Part shown: positions 23,854 to 35,217 of the stretch, in pieces
Layout of the letters: the number at the start of each line of letters is the position of its first letter
Numbering within the stretch: the stretch's first letter is position 1
Assembly: GCA_014925825.1 (NCBI GenBank)
Contig: JACGCK010000021.1
Location: forward strand, 310,001 to 374,000
Reading direction: 5' to 3'
From: Pholiota molesta
Taxonomy: Eukaryota; Basidiomycota; Agaricomycetes; Agaricales; Strophariaceae
Length of the DNA: 64,000 nt
The notes under the pieces: model-generated
Databases searched by the model: none
Told to the model about the DNA's origin: nothing
The model's input: the letters and a program-made list of their open reading frames with translations, nothing else
Translations under genes and position numbers: made by a program

Positions 23854-24634
23854 ATGGACGACAAATTTGGTTTCATGACTCCTCGTCCCAGTACCACCGT
23901 GCCATCGACACCACAGGCGCTTAATATGCGACTCTCCGACCCCGAGTCCTCGAGCACTGCTTCGATCCTAACACCAATGACCAACCGCCCTCTCGCAAGC
24001 GGATCAGGACCAAGGCTCCCATTCACTGGATCCTTCAAGGGCGCGCCACTGACGCCAAGCAGCGGCGGCGGCGGCAGCAGCAGCAGCATTAGCAGCAGCA
24101 AAAGTCGTGGTCTCCGGGAGGAAGCGAAGACTTCTTCAGCACGGTACCACCAACGCGCCAGCGGCATCCCAAAACAAAAACCACCGATAAAGAAATCTCC
24201 TAGTTCTGCGCCGCCAGCACCACCCCCAAATACGCTTTCGTTTGCCCAGAAACTACGAGTTTGGGTGTTTAAGTACTATGGAAAGAGTGCTGAGCGGGAC
24301 AACCTTGTAAGTGATTCGAGGTACCATCGTGATGTCCTAGTCAATTCAGAGATAACTCAATTGCCTCGCTCAATAGGCAAGAGAACACGCACAGAAAATC
24401 TCGAACATGGAACACTTGGTCACATTGCAAGAATGCCTGGCCGAGCATGACTACGAGTTGCTAACATACGGATGGAAGCTGAAGAAGGAAGCCAAATACG
24501 ACAAGGCGCTCGCATTTTACAAGGCCCTCCGTAACCTCTATCACTATTCCAAGAAGGAGGAGTTCAAATCCAAAATCGACCGCGACGGAGATTGGATCAT
24601 GGGCTATCTCTTCGCCACTTATTTCCCAGCTTGA
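23854..24634 (+). CDS. Conserved basidiomycete hypothetical protein, 236 aa
   Basis: Two exons, 23854-24306 and 24377-24634, with a 70-bp GTAAGT...ATAG intron in phase 0, give an uninterrupted frame. The ATG at 23854 (MDDKFGFMTPRPS) is chosen over an upstream in-frame non-ATG extension. Residues 1-120 are Ser/Pro-rich with poly-Gly and poly-Ser runs. Residues 130-236 form a compact charged helical region (LSFAQKLRVWVFKYYGKSAE, LLTYGWKLKKEAKYDKALAF, then YHYSKKEEFKSKIDRDGDW). I do not recognise a named domain. The mix of a disordered head and a helical tail suggests a protein-binding function, but this is only inference. Transcription is tail-to-tail with the permease gene, 85 bp away. Confidence 0.7.
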
Positions 24635-24719
24635 ACCCGACCGCATAATATTATTCGCCTTTCGCAACATGCCTACCTGCATAGATTATCGTGGCAAGAG
24701 TGTGGTCGATCTTGTTGTG

Positions 24720-26777
24720 TTACGCTCTCCTTCTTTCTCGGAGGGCCCACCATGCTGCGCCTATGATGAATACAGCCCAGCCGCCGAGAGCATGAGTCCA
24801 ATACGGTAGATGTTTGTACGGCTCGACTCCAGCAGGCGGTGGCAGCAATGGCACAATGAACAGGAATATATTCGCAAGGCCGAAGACCAGCGCCGGAAGC
24901 AGGAGGGACCGAGTAGGGAGGAATGTCGGGTCGAGAGGCAAGGAAGAGGGGGATGTTACGGTCGAAGAGGACGACGATGACGGGTCAAGGATGGTGGCTG
25001 GCAAGAGAGACGCGCTGGAAAAGTCTTGGATAGATAAGTCGGGCTCAGGATGTTTGAAGCCGAAGATGGGAATATGGCATGGGGTATCACGAAATACGAG
25101 GTATATCAGCCCGAGCGATATTGTAGCGTTTATGACAGCAAGCGGATAGGATATCTGTGCGACATAAGAATTAGGAGAACGAGAAGTCCGAATAAATACC
25201 GCGAATAATGTACGTACGACATTGAGGACGAAGTTGTATGCATCACCCTCAGGGAGAGCAAAGATGACGATGTTACAGACCAGCCAATCTGTTCAGAAAA
25301 TAAATCAGATCCTACGACTTCAGTGAAACTTCCACGAAAAGCTTACGAAGCCCGAGTCCAGTTAGAGGTGCCTTCGCAGGCCAGTCCGATTTCCAAAAGT
25401 TGCTGAATGGAAGTACGCCTTCTTTTCCGAGTTCCTGGTTAACACGACCTTGGGCGAATGACTACAACAAAATATTCAGTATCAAACGCGATTCAACCAA
25501 ATTCAATATTCCTCACCACCGAGAGTACGTTTCCCAACGCCGACAACGCGACAAAGGCACTCAACACCCTCTCTGCCTTCTTTCCCCAAACATTATGGAA
25601 GAGCAGCGCAGCAACGAGCCTTCCAGATCCAACGATCTCGCTCTTGCTCGCTGCGGCGTAGTACGCCACGTTGCACAGGAGGTAAAAGACAGTCACGGTA
25701 ATGATGGCGAGTGGGCCTGCAATGCGGAGTGTTCGGCCAGGATTATGCATTTCAGCCAACGCGTAGTTCGCGTTGGAGAACCCGACATAAGACCAAATAA
25801 CCTGAGCACTCAGTCAGACGCAGAGTGGAAGCCATTTTCCTGGATCCACGTACGTTATATAGACATGCACAGACGACACTTCCGCCCGTCTGCGTACCCT
25901 CCCACACTTTCGTCCAGCTGTCAAAATTTCCCGGTCTCTCGACGCCTGGCTGCAGATGACCGGACAGCGCAACGACACCAGCCACGACAACGACAAATAG
26001 GATTAAGAGCTTGAGGAATCCGAGCGTGTTTTGGAGACGCAGACCCCACGGAATGTGTAGTCCATGCAACAAGAGAACGAAGGTGAGACAGAGAGCACCC
26101 ACGAGCCGCACTGGTGACAGTAGAGATGCTTTGGAAACATCGGATTTGAATGCGAGAGATGCGAGGGTGTACTCGGCGAAGACGAGGGCGTTGCCTGCAG
26201 CGTAGGCTAGGAGGACGGCGTTGGCGGCGTAGATGGAGGTAATGAGACGGCGTGGAGTAGGGAAGAGGTATTCGAGATAATTTTTTTCGCCTCCATTTCG
26301 AGGCAATGCCTGATAATAAAGGTTGAACTAGTTTATTATAAGTCCTGAAGTGGATTGAACGTACGGTGCCCCATATAATATACACTTGCATTCCTGCCGC
26401 TGCTATGAGTGCACCAATGAGCCACATAACGCTGAAATTATTTCAATATCGTTGAAAAAGATAATATGAGTTATACATACAAAGATAGTCCAACGCTTCC
26501 ACTAAAGCCCAAAATCGTGCTCGGGGTGGCAAAGATCCTGAGCCAAAGTCATCCTTCAGCATGCATTGCAGCGACCTCAACATGAGACGTACCCGGTCCC
26601 AATTATTCGGTTGAAAATAATGAATACCGCCGACACAACACCAATTTGGCGCTTTTGCTGTACCACCTTCGGTGGTGTGGATCCATAACCATCATGACCG
26701 TGACTTCCTAACAGCGGCTCGTCTTGAGGGGCCTCTAGCACAGAGCTATCCGTGGATTCGAATGGGCCCAAGGGCAT
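24720..26777 (-). CDS. MUP1-like amino-acid permease (APC/LAT type)
   Basis: Eight exons on the minus strand: 26593-26777, 26481-26537, 26365-26431, 25854-26309, 25517-25801, 25347-25461, 25218-25289 and 24720-25154. They encode about 556 aa with 12 predicted helices. Typical family motifs are FIIFNRIIGTGIFATPSTIL in helix 1, MWLIGALIAAAGMQVYIIWG, PRNGGEKNYLEYLFPTPRR, GFSNANYALAEMHNPGRTL and SPLTGL-type loops before HWLVCNIVIF. Homologues such as yeast Mup1 import methionine through the plasma membrane; basidiomycetes have many copies of varied specificity, so the substrate is uncertain. The N-terminal 45 residues are acidic and cytosolic. The only flaw is one extra base: in exon 7 the run AAAA at 25260-25263 must be AAA for the frame to pass from CNIVIF to ALPEGDAYNFVLN. 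Confidence 0.88.
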
Positions 26778-27555
26778 TCCAGCTTGGTTGGCAGTAGACC
26801 TTGACCGTTAACAGCCAGCATGATTTCTATTTGAGAACGACACTCTTCGGATGATGCTTGCGAGGAATCACACAGTTATGGCGTCATGAACGTCCCCAAC
26901 GGTTGAATAATCGCTGTCAAGTTGATGAGAACTAATTCATATGAATTGTGGTCAGATTCTGCTTGACACTAATCTGTATCATATGTTGAATTCACCCAGA
27001 GCACATACAAAGAGCCATGAAGGACTTACTCGAACATGGAAGTGTCAACGAAGTGTTGAAAATTGGCGCACAAATAAAACAATCAATGCCGACCTGCCGC
27101 CAGGGCCAAATCAACGCCGACGGTGCGGCGAACAAATCTTACTTATGAACGTCTCTCCGACTTGTCTCCGACCTCTCAAAACCTTCCTTGTAGGCTGCTG
27201 TTCAACATACGAGTTTGATACCAATATGGCTGTCCTCGCTTCATAGACGCTGGAACACCCAGTCACTCCACTTCTAAAGAGGAACCACTCCTTTTTCTGG
27301 ACCGAGGAATCGAGGATCGAGTACTATCGTCAGTGGAGAAAATCATTTTGGCGTGTAATAGAATATAGCGACCGTGTTGAGGCTGTTGAATATAGTTTTC
27401 TAGAGCTTGAATGTCGCCACTATAAGTAGGAGCGAGGTGCTTTGACGTCAGACCCACGCGAGAGATATGGATGGAACATGACATTCCCGAATCGGCGGAA
27501 GTGCTGTAACTGTGCTATTCTATGACTACTTATCCTAAACGGCTCATAATTGCAT
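26778..27555. other. Intergenic
   Basis: Upstream of the permease and downstream of the F-box gene, both on the minus strand. No coding or repeat signal seen. Confidence 0.45.
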
Positions 27556-28979
27556 CTAAATATCAACCTCCTGACAATGGATCTCTATGAAGTGAGAAAC
27601 TGAGAATCGTACGGAAATCATGCTCGCTAGAATTGGCATCTTTGGCAAAATAACGCGGCCTGCGTATCCTTCTTTATATTCTTCATACCATTTATTTCCC
27701 CGACTCCCGTATGACCTATTGTGGCGTATATGTAACTCTTTGAGAAGTTGCCAGCCTGAATGAGTGTGAAGTACTCTCTCCACCTCTTCCCAGGGACATT
27801 TCTTTGTGTCTGCCAAGTCCTCTGCTTGAATTACGATTTCTATGTTATCAATAAGGCTGGGTTGATAACATGTTTGTAGAGTGTCGAGCATCCACCGGAA
27901 TCCATGTAGTAAAGTAGACCCACTCCACGTTCCACGAATATCAGCATAGAGCACTAACGATTTGAGATGGGCAAGACTCTTCAGATCTAGAGCGAATGCT
28001 TGATTGGAAAACACAGGCTGTTTACTTGTGCTTTAAGTAGAACCAAAGAAGTACTTACATTTGTTCCAGATCTCATCCAACGGTTCGTGAAAGGCATATA
28101 CTTTTAGCGTCGTCAGTGTTCGATAACAGGTTTGAAAGTGGGCCTGGAAAAGCCTGAGCTGACGCGCTGGAGCATAGACTTCCAAATACTCGAGTTTCGA
28201 GAGGACGAGCGCTGAATTGGCGAGGAAAATGTTTTTAAATCCGGATTCGGATTGACTGTCGTTATAGTATTTGAGCATCTTTGGAGTACAATGCGCATTT
28301 GGATAGGCGTCATTATGGCATGGCGCATAGACTTCACATAGGATCTCGAGGGATTGTAGGGATTGCAGATATGACAAGAGATCAGCTGGTATTTGGACAT
28401 GTTCTAATGATATTGACCGCAGCGAGGGTAAGGATAATGTAAGTTCGAATGCGTGTTGAACTTGGGTGGGAAGAAGAAACCATGTGGCATGGAATGATAC
28501 ATCCAAGTGCTTCAGGTTGGGATACCGACGAGCGAGGATGTAGCACAGACACTCCGCTTCATTGGACATGGCGCCTAGTCCCTGGATCACCCGTCACGAT
28601 CCAGGATATACAAATTCTGAATATAGTTAATGATGTCGGGAGATTCGCTGAGAATGGTCGCGAATTTCTCGAAGGTAGACAACTTTATAGCTTTCGCCGT
28701 CACGATGGTGATGGTTCTGAAGAAGAACGGCCGACATAGCGCTGCCAGGCTCTTGCAAGTCTTGTTTAGGCTACATAGAGTCCGCAGCATATCGAGGAGG
28801 TGAGAATTGATGATTTGGAAAAAGACGTCATATGGAAGGGGTAGCTGCCAGGAAATAGGTGAGCTGGAATTCGCAATGCAATGGGGATGACCAGTCCGCG
28901 ACATAGCCTCCAATCTTTGGTATTTAGGCATTTTTGAGAAATCCGAACGCAAGAGGCGGCGCTCGACCGCTTGATCCAT
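27556..28979 (-). CDS. F-box protein with Leu-rich repeats
   Basis: The ATG at 28979 (MDQAVERRLLRSDFSKM) opens the first exon; an intron at 28018-28058 (GTAAGT...ACAG) leads to the last exon, 27556-28017. The F-box lies near residues 35-80 (ISWQLPLPYDVFFQIINSHL, CKSLAALCRPFFFRTITI). Leucine-rich segments follow (RYPNLKHLDVSFH, LPSLRSISLEHVQIP, LAHLKSLVLYADIRG). Such proteins act as substrate receptors of SCF ligases; the target is unknown. Two single-base breaks occur. CCC at 28590-28592 needs one more base to join YILDRDG to VIQGLGAMSNEAE, and AAAA at 28008-28011 needs one fewer after the intron. The gene at 58129 is a close paralogue. Confidence 0.75.
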
Positions 28980-29247
28980 GTGAAAAAAAAAAACTGAAAA
29001 AATCGTTAGAGTAAAATAGTTCAAGGAGGTTCAACACATGTACGCGTATGTGACTCAATCGATTCGATGAGAGGTCACACGCACGTGCCACTGAACATGG
29101 TCACACCCAGAGATAAATATAACTCGAAACAGTTCTGGAGCCTTCCCACATACAACCCTCTATGACAGACATTTTCCTTTGGAAGTTGAAACCTTCGTTT
29201 CCCTTGAACACATAGACATCGAGCTTGAAACCATATTCGCCGTCAGT
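28980..29247. promoter_or_regulatory. Short divergent promoter, F-box gene / aldo-keto reductase
   Basis: Only 268 bp separate the two start codons, so both promoters overlap. A poly-A run (28981-28992) lies just before the F-box ATG and an AT-rich AGATAAATATAAC lies near 29111, about 135 bp from the reductase start. Confidence 0.5.
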
Positions 29248-30617
29248 ATGAAGCTTGTATCATCAGCAAGATTCTCCTTGGTTTTACCGGGTACTTGCAC
29301 GAAAGGGATTGCTGGGGTCTATCACAGGAAGTTGTTCGCTGGCACTGCCAATTACAGCTCCAAAGCAAAGCATGACACGAAGGTAGACACTCCCAGGCTC
29401 AAGCTGAACAATGGGCTGAAGATTCCGCAAGTCGGGTGCGTAAAGTGCGACATATATCGATTTGCGATGGCTTATCACCTCCTGTAGGTTTGGGTTGTGG
29501 AAAGTGAAGGAAAATCCGTCGGGCATCGTCTATGACGCAATCAAAGCAGGATATCGCCTTTTTGATGGCGCCTTTGGTTCGATAATTAAATCTATCTATC
29601 CGTTAAGAAAGAGTGCTCAATTAATTTACAGATTACGGAAATGAAAAGGAGGCAGGCGCCGGAATCAAGCGCGCTATAGACGAAGGCATTGTCAAACGCG
29701 AGGACCTCATTATCGTCTCAAAGCTTTGGAACTCGTTTCATGAGAAGGAACGAGTTGAACCCATCACTCGCCAACAGCTGGAATGGTGGGGAATCGAGTG
29801 CGTAATATCAAAACTCTTTCATCGCCTCGCCGTCACCTTGCAACATCCGAATACACAGCTATTTCGACGTGTTCTACATGCACTTTCCAATTGCCCAAAA
29901 ATACGTTGATCCGAAAGTGAAGTATCCAATCGGTTGGTGGGACGTTGATGGGAAAGTACGGCCGTCTAAGGCAACGATTCAGGAGACATGGCAGGCCATG
30001 GAGGGCTTAGTCGATCGTGGTCTGACTAGATCCATAGGTATTTCCAACTTTCAAGGGTCCTTGATTATGGACCTTCTCCGCTATGCGCGTATCCGTCCAG
30101 CGCTTCTCCAGGTTGAGATCCATCCGTATCTTACTCAGGAGAGTCTTGTGGAATTTGCGCACAAAGAAGGCATCAACGTCACAGCATACTCCTCGTATGT
30201 CCTTCCATTCTGTTGTTCTATTTTCAGCATACGACCTGACTTGAATAGCTTCGGACCTCAGTCGTTTGTTGAACTCAAATCTGTCAAGGCCATCGATTCC
30301 CCCAAACTCTTCGAGCATCCAGTCATTACCGAAATTGCCGCCGTACATAACAGAACCCCGGCTCAAGTCCTCCTTCGATGGGCAACTCAGCGCGGTATCG
30401 CTGTCATTCCGAAGACCAATCATAGCGAGCGCTTACCCCAGAATTTGGAGTGTACCTCATTCAAGTTGACCGCTGAAGAGATGGGCCGGATCTCTGGATT
30501 GAATAGGAACTTGAGGTTCAACAATCCCGCAGACGTGAGCAAATTCCACTCGTTTGACGCCGGCTTTCTTGCTCATGTGAGAATTAGGCTTTGGGCACCT
30601 TCTATATCTTCGCGTAG
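29248..30617 (+). CDS. Aldo-keto reductase, xylose-reductase type
   Basis: Six exons, 29248-29435, 29488-29576, 29632-29797, 29859-30194, 30249-30534 and 30588-30617, give 364 aa with no frame break. The catalytic tetrad is visible: Asp89 and Tyr94 in [13 protein letters not shown], Lys123 in VSKLW, His156 in YMHFPI. The cofactor signature [13 protein letters not shown] and [10 protein letters not shown] match fungal NAD(P)H-dependent xylose reductases, which turn D-xylose into xylitol. The last short exon gives LGTFYIFA, the usual kind of C-terminus; reading through the final intron would give an atypical tail. Unusually, about 47 residues precede the normal start ([18 protein letters not shown]). 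They are rich in Ser, Lys and Arg with no acidic residue before position 43, which resembles a mitochondrial presequence. Substrate preference (xylose versus other aldoses) is not certain. Confidence 0.9.
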
Positions 30618-31773
30618 AACCATGGTAGGGGCCATACTGTTCCGATCGTCACCTGCAGTTTAAGTTATCCTTAGGCATGTTGTAGTTAACTCTGAAGCAT
30701 TTCAAATTTCAATGTAATAAGTGCCATATGGGAAAATAGATACATTATTGCGCCTCATGTGGCTCGTCGACATCAATACAGCTGCACTCTTTCGGATTTC
30801 TAATTCAAGCTCTAGGAATATCCTTTTCTGTCTTAATAGTACACATGAGGGAAACGTCAAGTCGCCCATTTTTACTGTTCCTATTTTCTACATTCCGATT
30901 TTCCCCCTTTAAGACTTTAGCTTGAGTTCGCCTCCGGTGGTGTTGAATTTTTGCTGTCAATAATTGGCTTTCCCGAAGTAGCGTTTACTTCCTTAATGGG
31001 ATTAGTTGACCGTCGTATCTAGTGGTTGCATTGTAGTGGGAATGTAGTGTGAAGCATTTTTGGTTGCCCTCGAATCGCGAGGCTGCATTGTACTAAACTG
31101 GAACGTGGGAAGCTAATATATGCCGCGAGCGACAATAGGCGCCAGCCGGCGCCTAAACGCTTCGCGTCCAAGCATCTTAATGCAAACGCACACGTGATTA
31201 ATACGAGCATGAATATTGTCGCAATCCTAGTATCCCCTATTTCTGTACCCCCACGTGTCTGTTACTATCTGTCGTCAATCTCCGTTAGACTACATACCCA
31301 TCGTCCAATTCTCTGAAGCGAAATGGAAAACTGTCAACTAGACACGACTTCAACGTCGCATGAAAACGTTGGAATTTTTCCAGCCTGAATCGTCAAAAAC
31401 GTGGTTTCCGTCCGCAGATGCCCCTTTCACTTTTCCCTTTCATGAAAATTTCAAAGATGCATGTTTGATGACTGTCTTTCTATAAAACGGTACTAGAAGC
31501 TCGAAGAAGGTTGACACCCTTCCCACCTTTTCCTGCCTTTATCTCGACCTCAAGATACTTGCGAATCAGCGAGTCGTTCGGATTGAACTGCACAGCAATT
31601 GATAGACCGGGACCATCTCTCCGAAGCTGAAATGTGGGCTGTGCTTTCTTAGATCCCCTATAACTCTTAAACTAAAGAATGAGTCTAGCGTCTCATCAGT
31701 GATGCCAAATTTTGGCGTGCAAAAAGATGGTCATGCTACAAATCGTACGTCGCAGTTTGTCCCTTCCTCCTAC
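30618..31773. other. Intergenic, 1.2 kb
   Basis: No gene, repeat or RNA recognised. It is the upstream region of the damaged F-box gene that follows. Confidence 0.4.
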
Positions 31774-33275
31774 ATGAAAAAAATAATTTATTGACGGCCA
31801 CGAGCCTAGACATTAGCTATCAGACTCCGTTCATCAAGGACGATACTACCAAGGTCTCAAGCGGCGACACTTCCTCTCGGATCACAGCTGCAACAATTCC
31901 CCGTGACATTCTATCGCTAATACTTTACAATACATCCATCAACACGATGCTGGAGTCGCAGTTTTCAATTCTGCTATTCCGACGACCTCCTATCTCTCCA
32001 GTGCAAATCCGATACCACTCACGCACGTCTGTGCTTATTGGAGAGACGTAGCTATCAACAGCAGCCAGTTATGGTCCGAAATCTGCATCGATCATCCAGA
32101 GAATCTCATATCGAGTTGACCAAAATATGGCTTGAACGTTCCAGGACACACCCACTGAAGCTTGTTATCAAGACCTCGAGCTATCTGGCTGTCAATTCGC
32201 CGTCTTTTACTCAGATTCTTCTGCTATTCATTATCAAAATACGCCAATGGAGAGAAATCGACTTCGATCTTCCGCTAATATCATTCCAGATTTCTCGATA
32301 TGTTGGCTGAGGCCAAACACATTTGTGGCGACTCGAATCTGCCACGTTCTCTGTCCACAGTCAACCCCATCCCTTCAAGATCAAAGACTCTATGATCACA
32401 CGACCAGCGTTAACCCTATTGACACTATATGGAATCCCTTCACTCATCGATTTCGCTAACATCTGTCGACTGGAAAAATCTATACGAAGGACGTTCTCCC
32501 CAGCGCACACTCCTTGGAGCAAGCTTACAAGACTCGATCTGGACTATTTTGTGGCATCGCCGAAATCATTCATATCCTCTCGATGTCTCCAAACATGCAG
32601 ATTTTACGGGCAGAAGGATCGCCGAAATTCTTATCCGAACGTGGGACCAATCTCCTCTACCAGTCCACTTGTCCATGGCCTTCTCACCCTTTGCCTGACC
32701 ACGACGGAAGCTGCTGGGGATTTCTTCGTGAACGTTGTGTTACCACAACTCCGGAAGTTGCATATCACTTATCAAGTTACGGGTCCTCGCAGGTCCTCGG
32801 AACGGAACCAAGATGATAATTCCTCTTGGGGGCTGGCAGCAAAATTCCGTCATTTCCTTTCACAGTCCAAATGTCAATTAAGGAGGTTTGGTTAAAAATC
32901 CTCCGTACAGCGACAGCGACCTGCGCTCACATCTCTGCTCAACCGCCTTCCAATCCGTCAGTCGCCTTCGTATCACTGGCTCGAACCTAGTTACCGACGA
33001 CGTGATTGCGGCCATGACATTGGGAGGAAGAGACGTGGGTATATTATTGGGCTTAAAGAGACTATGGCTCGATTCGAGGAAACCGAGATCACCGACGGCC
33101 TGGTCTCAACCATGGTTGCATCGCGGTGGTTGCAGCCAATGGACCAGAGGAGAAAAGACGTGCTCGTACCACAACTCGAAGAAGTCCGCCTCACGAGGGA
33201 CTTCCTCGACCCCTTCGAATCGGTGGATAGCGAGAAGCTTTCATTTATGTCGGCAAAAGGACTCCGCGTTTTATA
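31774..33275 (+). pseudogene. F-box protein gene, frame-disrupted
   Basis: Blocks of one basidiomycete F-box protein follow each other in order: ATIPRDILSLILYN, then PLTHVCAYWRDVAINSSQLW and SEICIDHP, LTKIWLERSRTHPLKLVIK, later LLTLCLTTTEAAGDFFVN with LPQLRKLHITY, and FQSVSRLRITGSNLVTDDV. The last frame ends at 33275. They occupy at least four frames with no intron boundaries between. The only reasonable ATG (31774) reaches the first block if the A7 run at 31777-31783 is counted as eight. This may be a real pseudogene or a good gene with homopolymer errors. The VCAYWRDVA block is a hallmark of the expanded agaricomycete F-box family. Confidence 0.6.
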
Positions 33276-34172
33276 AGCCCAGGCGTGTTAGATAGTGTGT
33301 GATATTCGAACTCATAATTACTGTGACCCAGGCAGCTTAATTACCTACAGCTTAATATCCCTAAAATGAAGTACTAATAAGTATATTCCAAACCTGTGCC
33401 TCGCTTGTTTTGTGGTCAACGTTGTCATTATAATATCAAATCGTTGTTCTAGACTCGATTTATATTAAACGTCGTCTCTCCTGGACCACCACTTCGGAAC
33501 TATAGTTCAACCTGAGTTCTCCTTGCCTTGAGGATTCCAACCGATACTGAGACCTTTGAATGGCTCGCGGACTGGCGGTATGAGAGTAAAAACAATAGGG
33601 CGCACAATAACTGAGTGGGCTTTGGGAGTCCTCGGCCTGCGCAGAATCTTTGATGTCGAGGAAGATGAATTCAAATAATGCAGTAATATCCGTCTTTGCA
33701 GTTGTAGTCGAAGTAACCGGAACGGATGCAAGGCCACGGAGCCGCTCCATTGACATGCCACGCGATTAGCTCAATGTCAATCTCGGAGACGAAAAGAATT
33801 CGTTGCTTCTTTATTTTCGCCCAAGAAACGATCTCGATCGAAGAATACCCTTCTTTACGAAGTAGGTAACAATTGTTACGACTCTTTGTTGATAGTATTC
33901 ACATCATTTTTTTCTCAAGACATAGGATATCAGCTAAAAGTACAACTATTACATTCTTTTGATTCGAGCGTGTACGATAGTAATACACGAAATCTCCAGG
34001 ATGAAGTCCATAACCAAGAAGATAGAGACAAGGAAAAAACCGTGTATAGTAAAAATAAATGTACGTCCAAGCTCGAATGAAGGTCCAAAGTCCAAAATAA
34101 ATTCATAAGAAGACTAGGCGACAGGTGAGGTTGGTGACCTAAGAGCTGTTGTGGCGGCCGTGACGGTGAGTT
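33276..34172. other. Intergenic, convergent 3' ends
   Basis: Between two damaged F-box genes on opposite strands. No motif or repeat recognised. Confidence 0.4.
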
Positions 34173-35217
34173 TTATAAGGAAAGGAAAGGACCGAGTGAG
34201 CCTTCGACTTGACCCCTCTCCCTTGCTCTATTAGCCTGCACGGGCCCAGGGAACGCTCGAAGAGGCAAATCGTACTCGTCCCTTATTGACAACCATTCGT
34301 CTGCCTTGATCGCTTTGATCACCAACACCTCCAGAATTGACATGCTGAAGAGACCCAACAACCTCGCACGTCGCCGGCTCATCGCGGATACGAAACTTCG
34401 ATTTCCAGATACTTGAGAGTCGCCAGTGTTACCGTTGGTCTGGATGGCGGCTGCTGGACATGTCGCAGAACGGAAGCGATATCATCGTGGATGACCAGGC
34501 GTTCGAGCATAGGTGACGCGTCAAACATATCTTGTAGGTACGTGAAGTTGGGCCACGAGAAGTGAAGTGAAGTTCAAGTTGCGAAGGTTGGAAAGAGGTA
34601 GCGCATTCCATGCGACGTAAACCCCGTTCAGCATATGGTGGCGAGGTCGGGGTCCCTGTAACGAAGAATGGAACAAAAGGATCGTAGCTGACTATCCCTT
34701 CGCGATAGATGTCGGAGGCGATCGATAAATATTGCAGGTGCGGTACCCGTGTCCGAACGAGCAAAGGAAGTACAGGAGGAAGGGTTCCAACATGGGAAAC
34801 GAGAAGGGTGAAGGTGCACCATCTCGAACTGTGAGGGCTGATAAGGGCTAACGCAGCGTCGGCTGGAATTCGTGTTGTATCGAGAGTGATGTGAAGTGGT
34901 AAGTTTCTCGAACGCATGAGATATGTTGGTAGCCATTTTAATGAATGCCCGAGCTCCGTTTTTAGGCGGCGGTGGGAGTCCAACGTTCGGGTGAGGTGAA
35001 TGTAAGTCCATACGACAGGCATCTGGAACACCATTTCCCGCCACCGGATGCAGACCTGGGAAAGGGCGCTGGCATAGAGGGCGCCCATAGGTATTTTTGA
35101 GAATAAAGGTCGATGCGGATACCTGTCGTCTACTGGAAAGGGAACGCGCGCGCCGATGTCAAAAATCTTCTCAAGAAGTTCGTTAGGAAGATAGTCGATG
35201 AGTGCACGGCCAACCAT
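34173..35217 (-). CDS. F-box protein, several frame breaks
   Basis: The ATG at 35217 begins MVGRALIDYLPNELLEKIFD, a clear F-box opening, followed by LSQVCIRWREMVFQMPVVW and YLMRSRNLPLHITLD, which are typical of agaricomycete F-box proteins with about 350-450 aa. The frame then changes three times while the sequence stays family-like: LNGVYVAWNALPLSNLRNLN near 34600, WPNFTYLQDMFDASPMLERL near 34550, and MSILEVLVIKAIKADEWLS near 34330, ending at 34173. Without the breaks the protein would be about 345 aa. An SCF substrate-receptor role is inferred from the family. Four F-box genes sit within 17 kb here (18390-35217), as is common for this expanding family. Confidence 0.6.
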
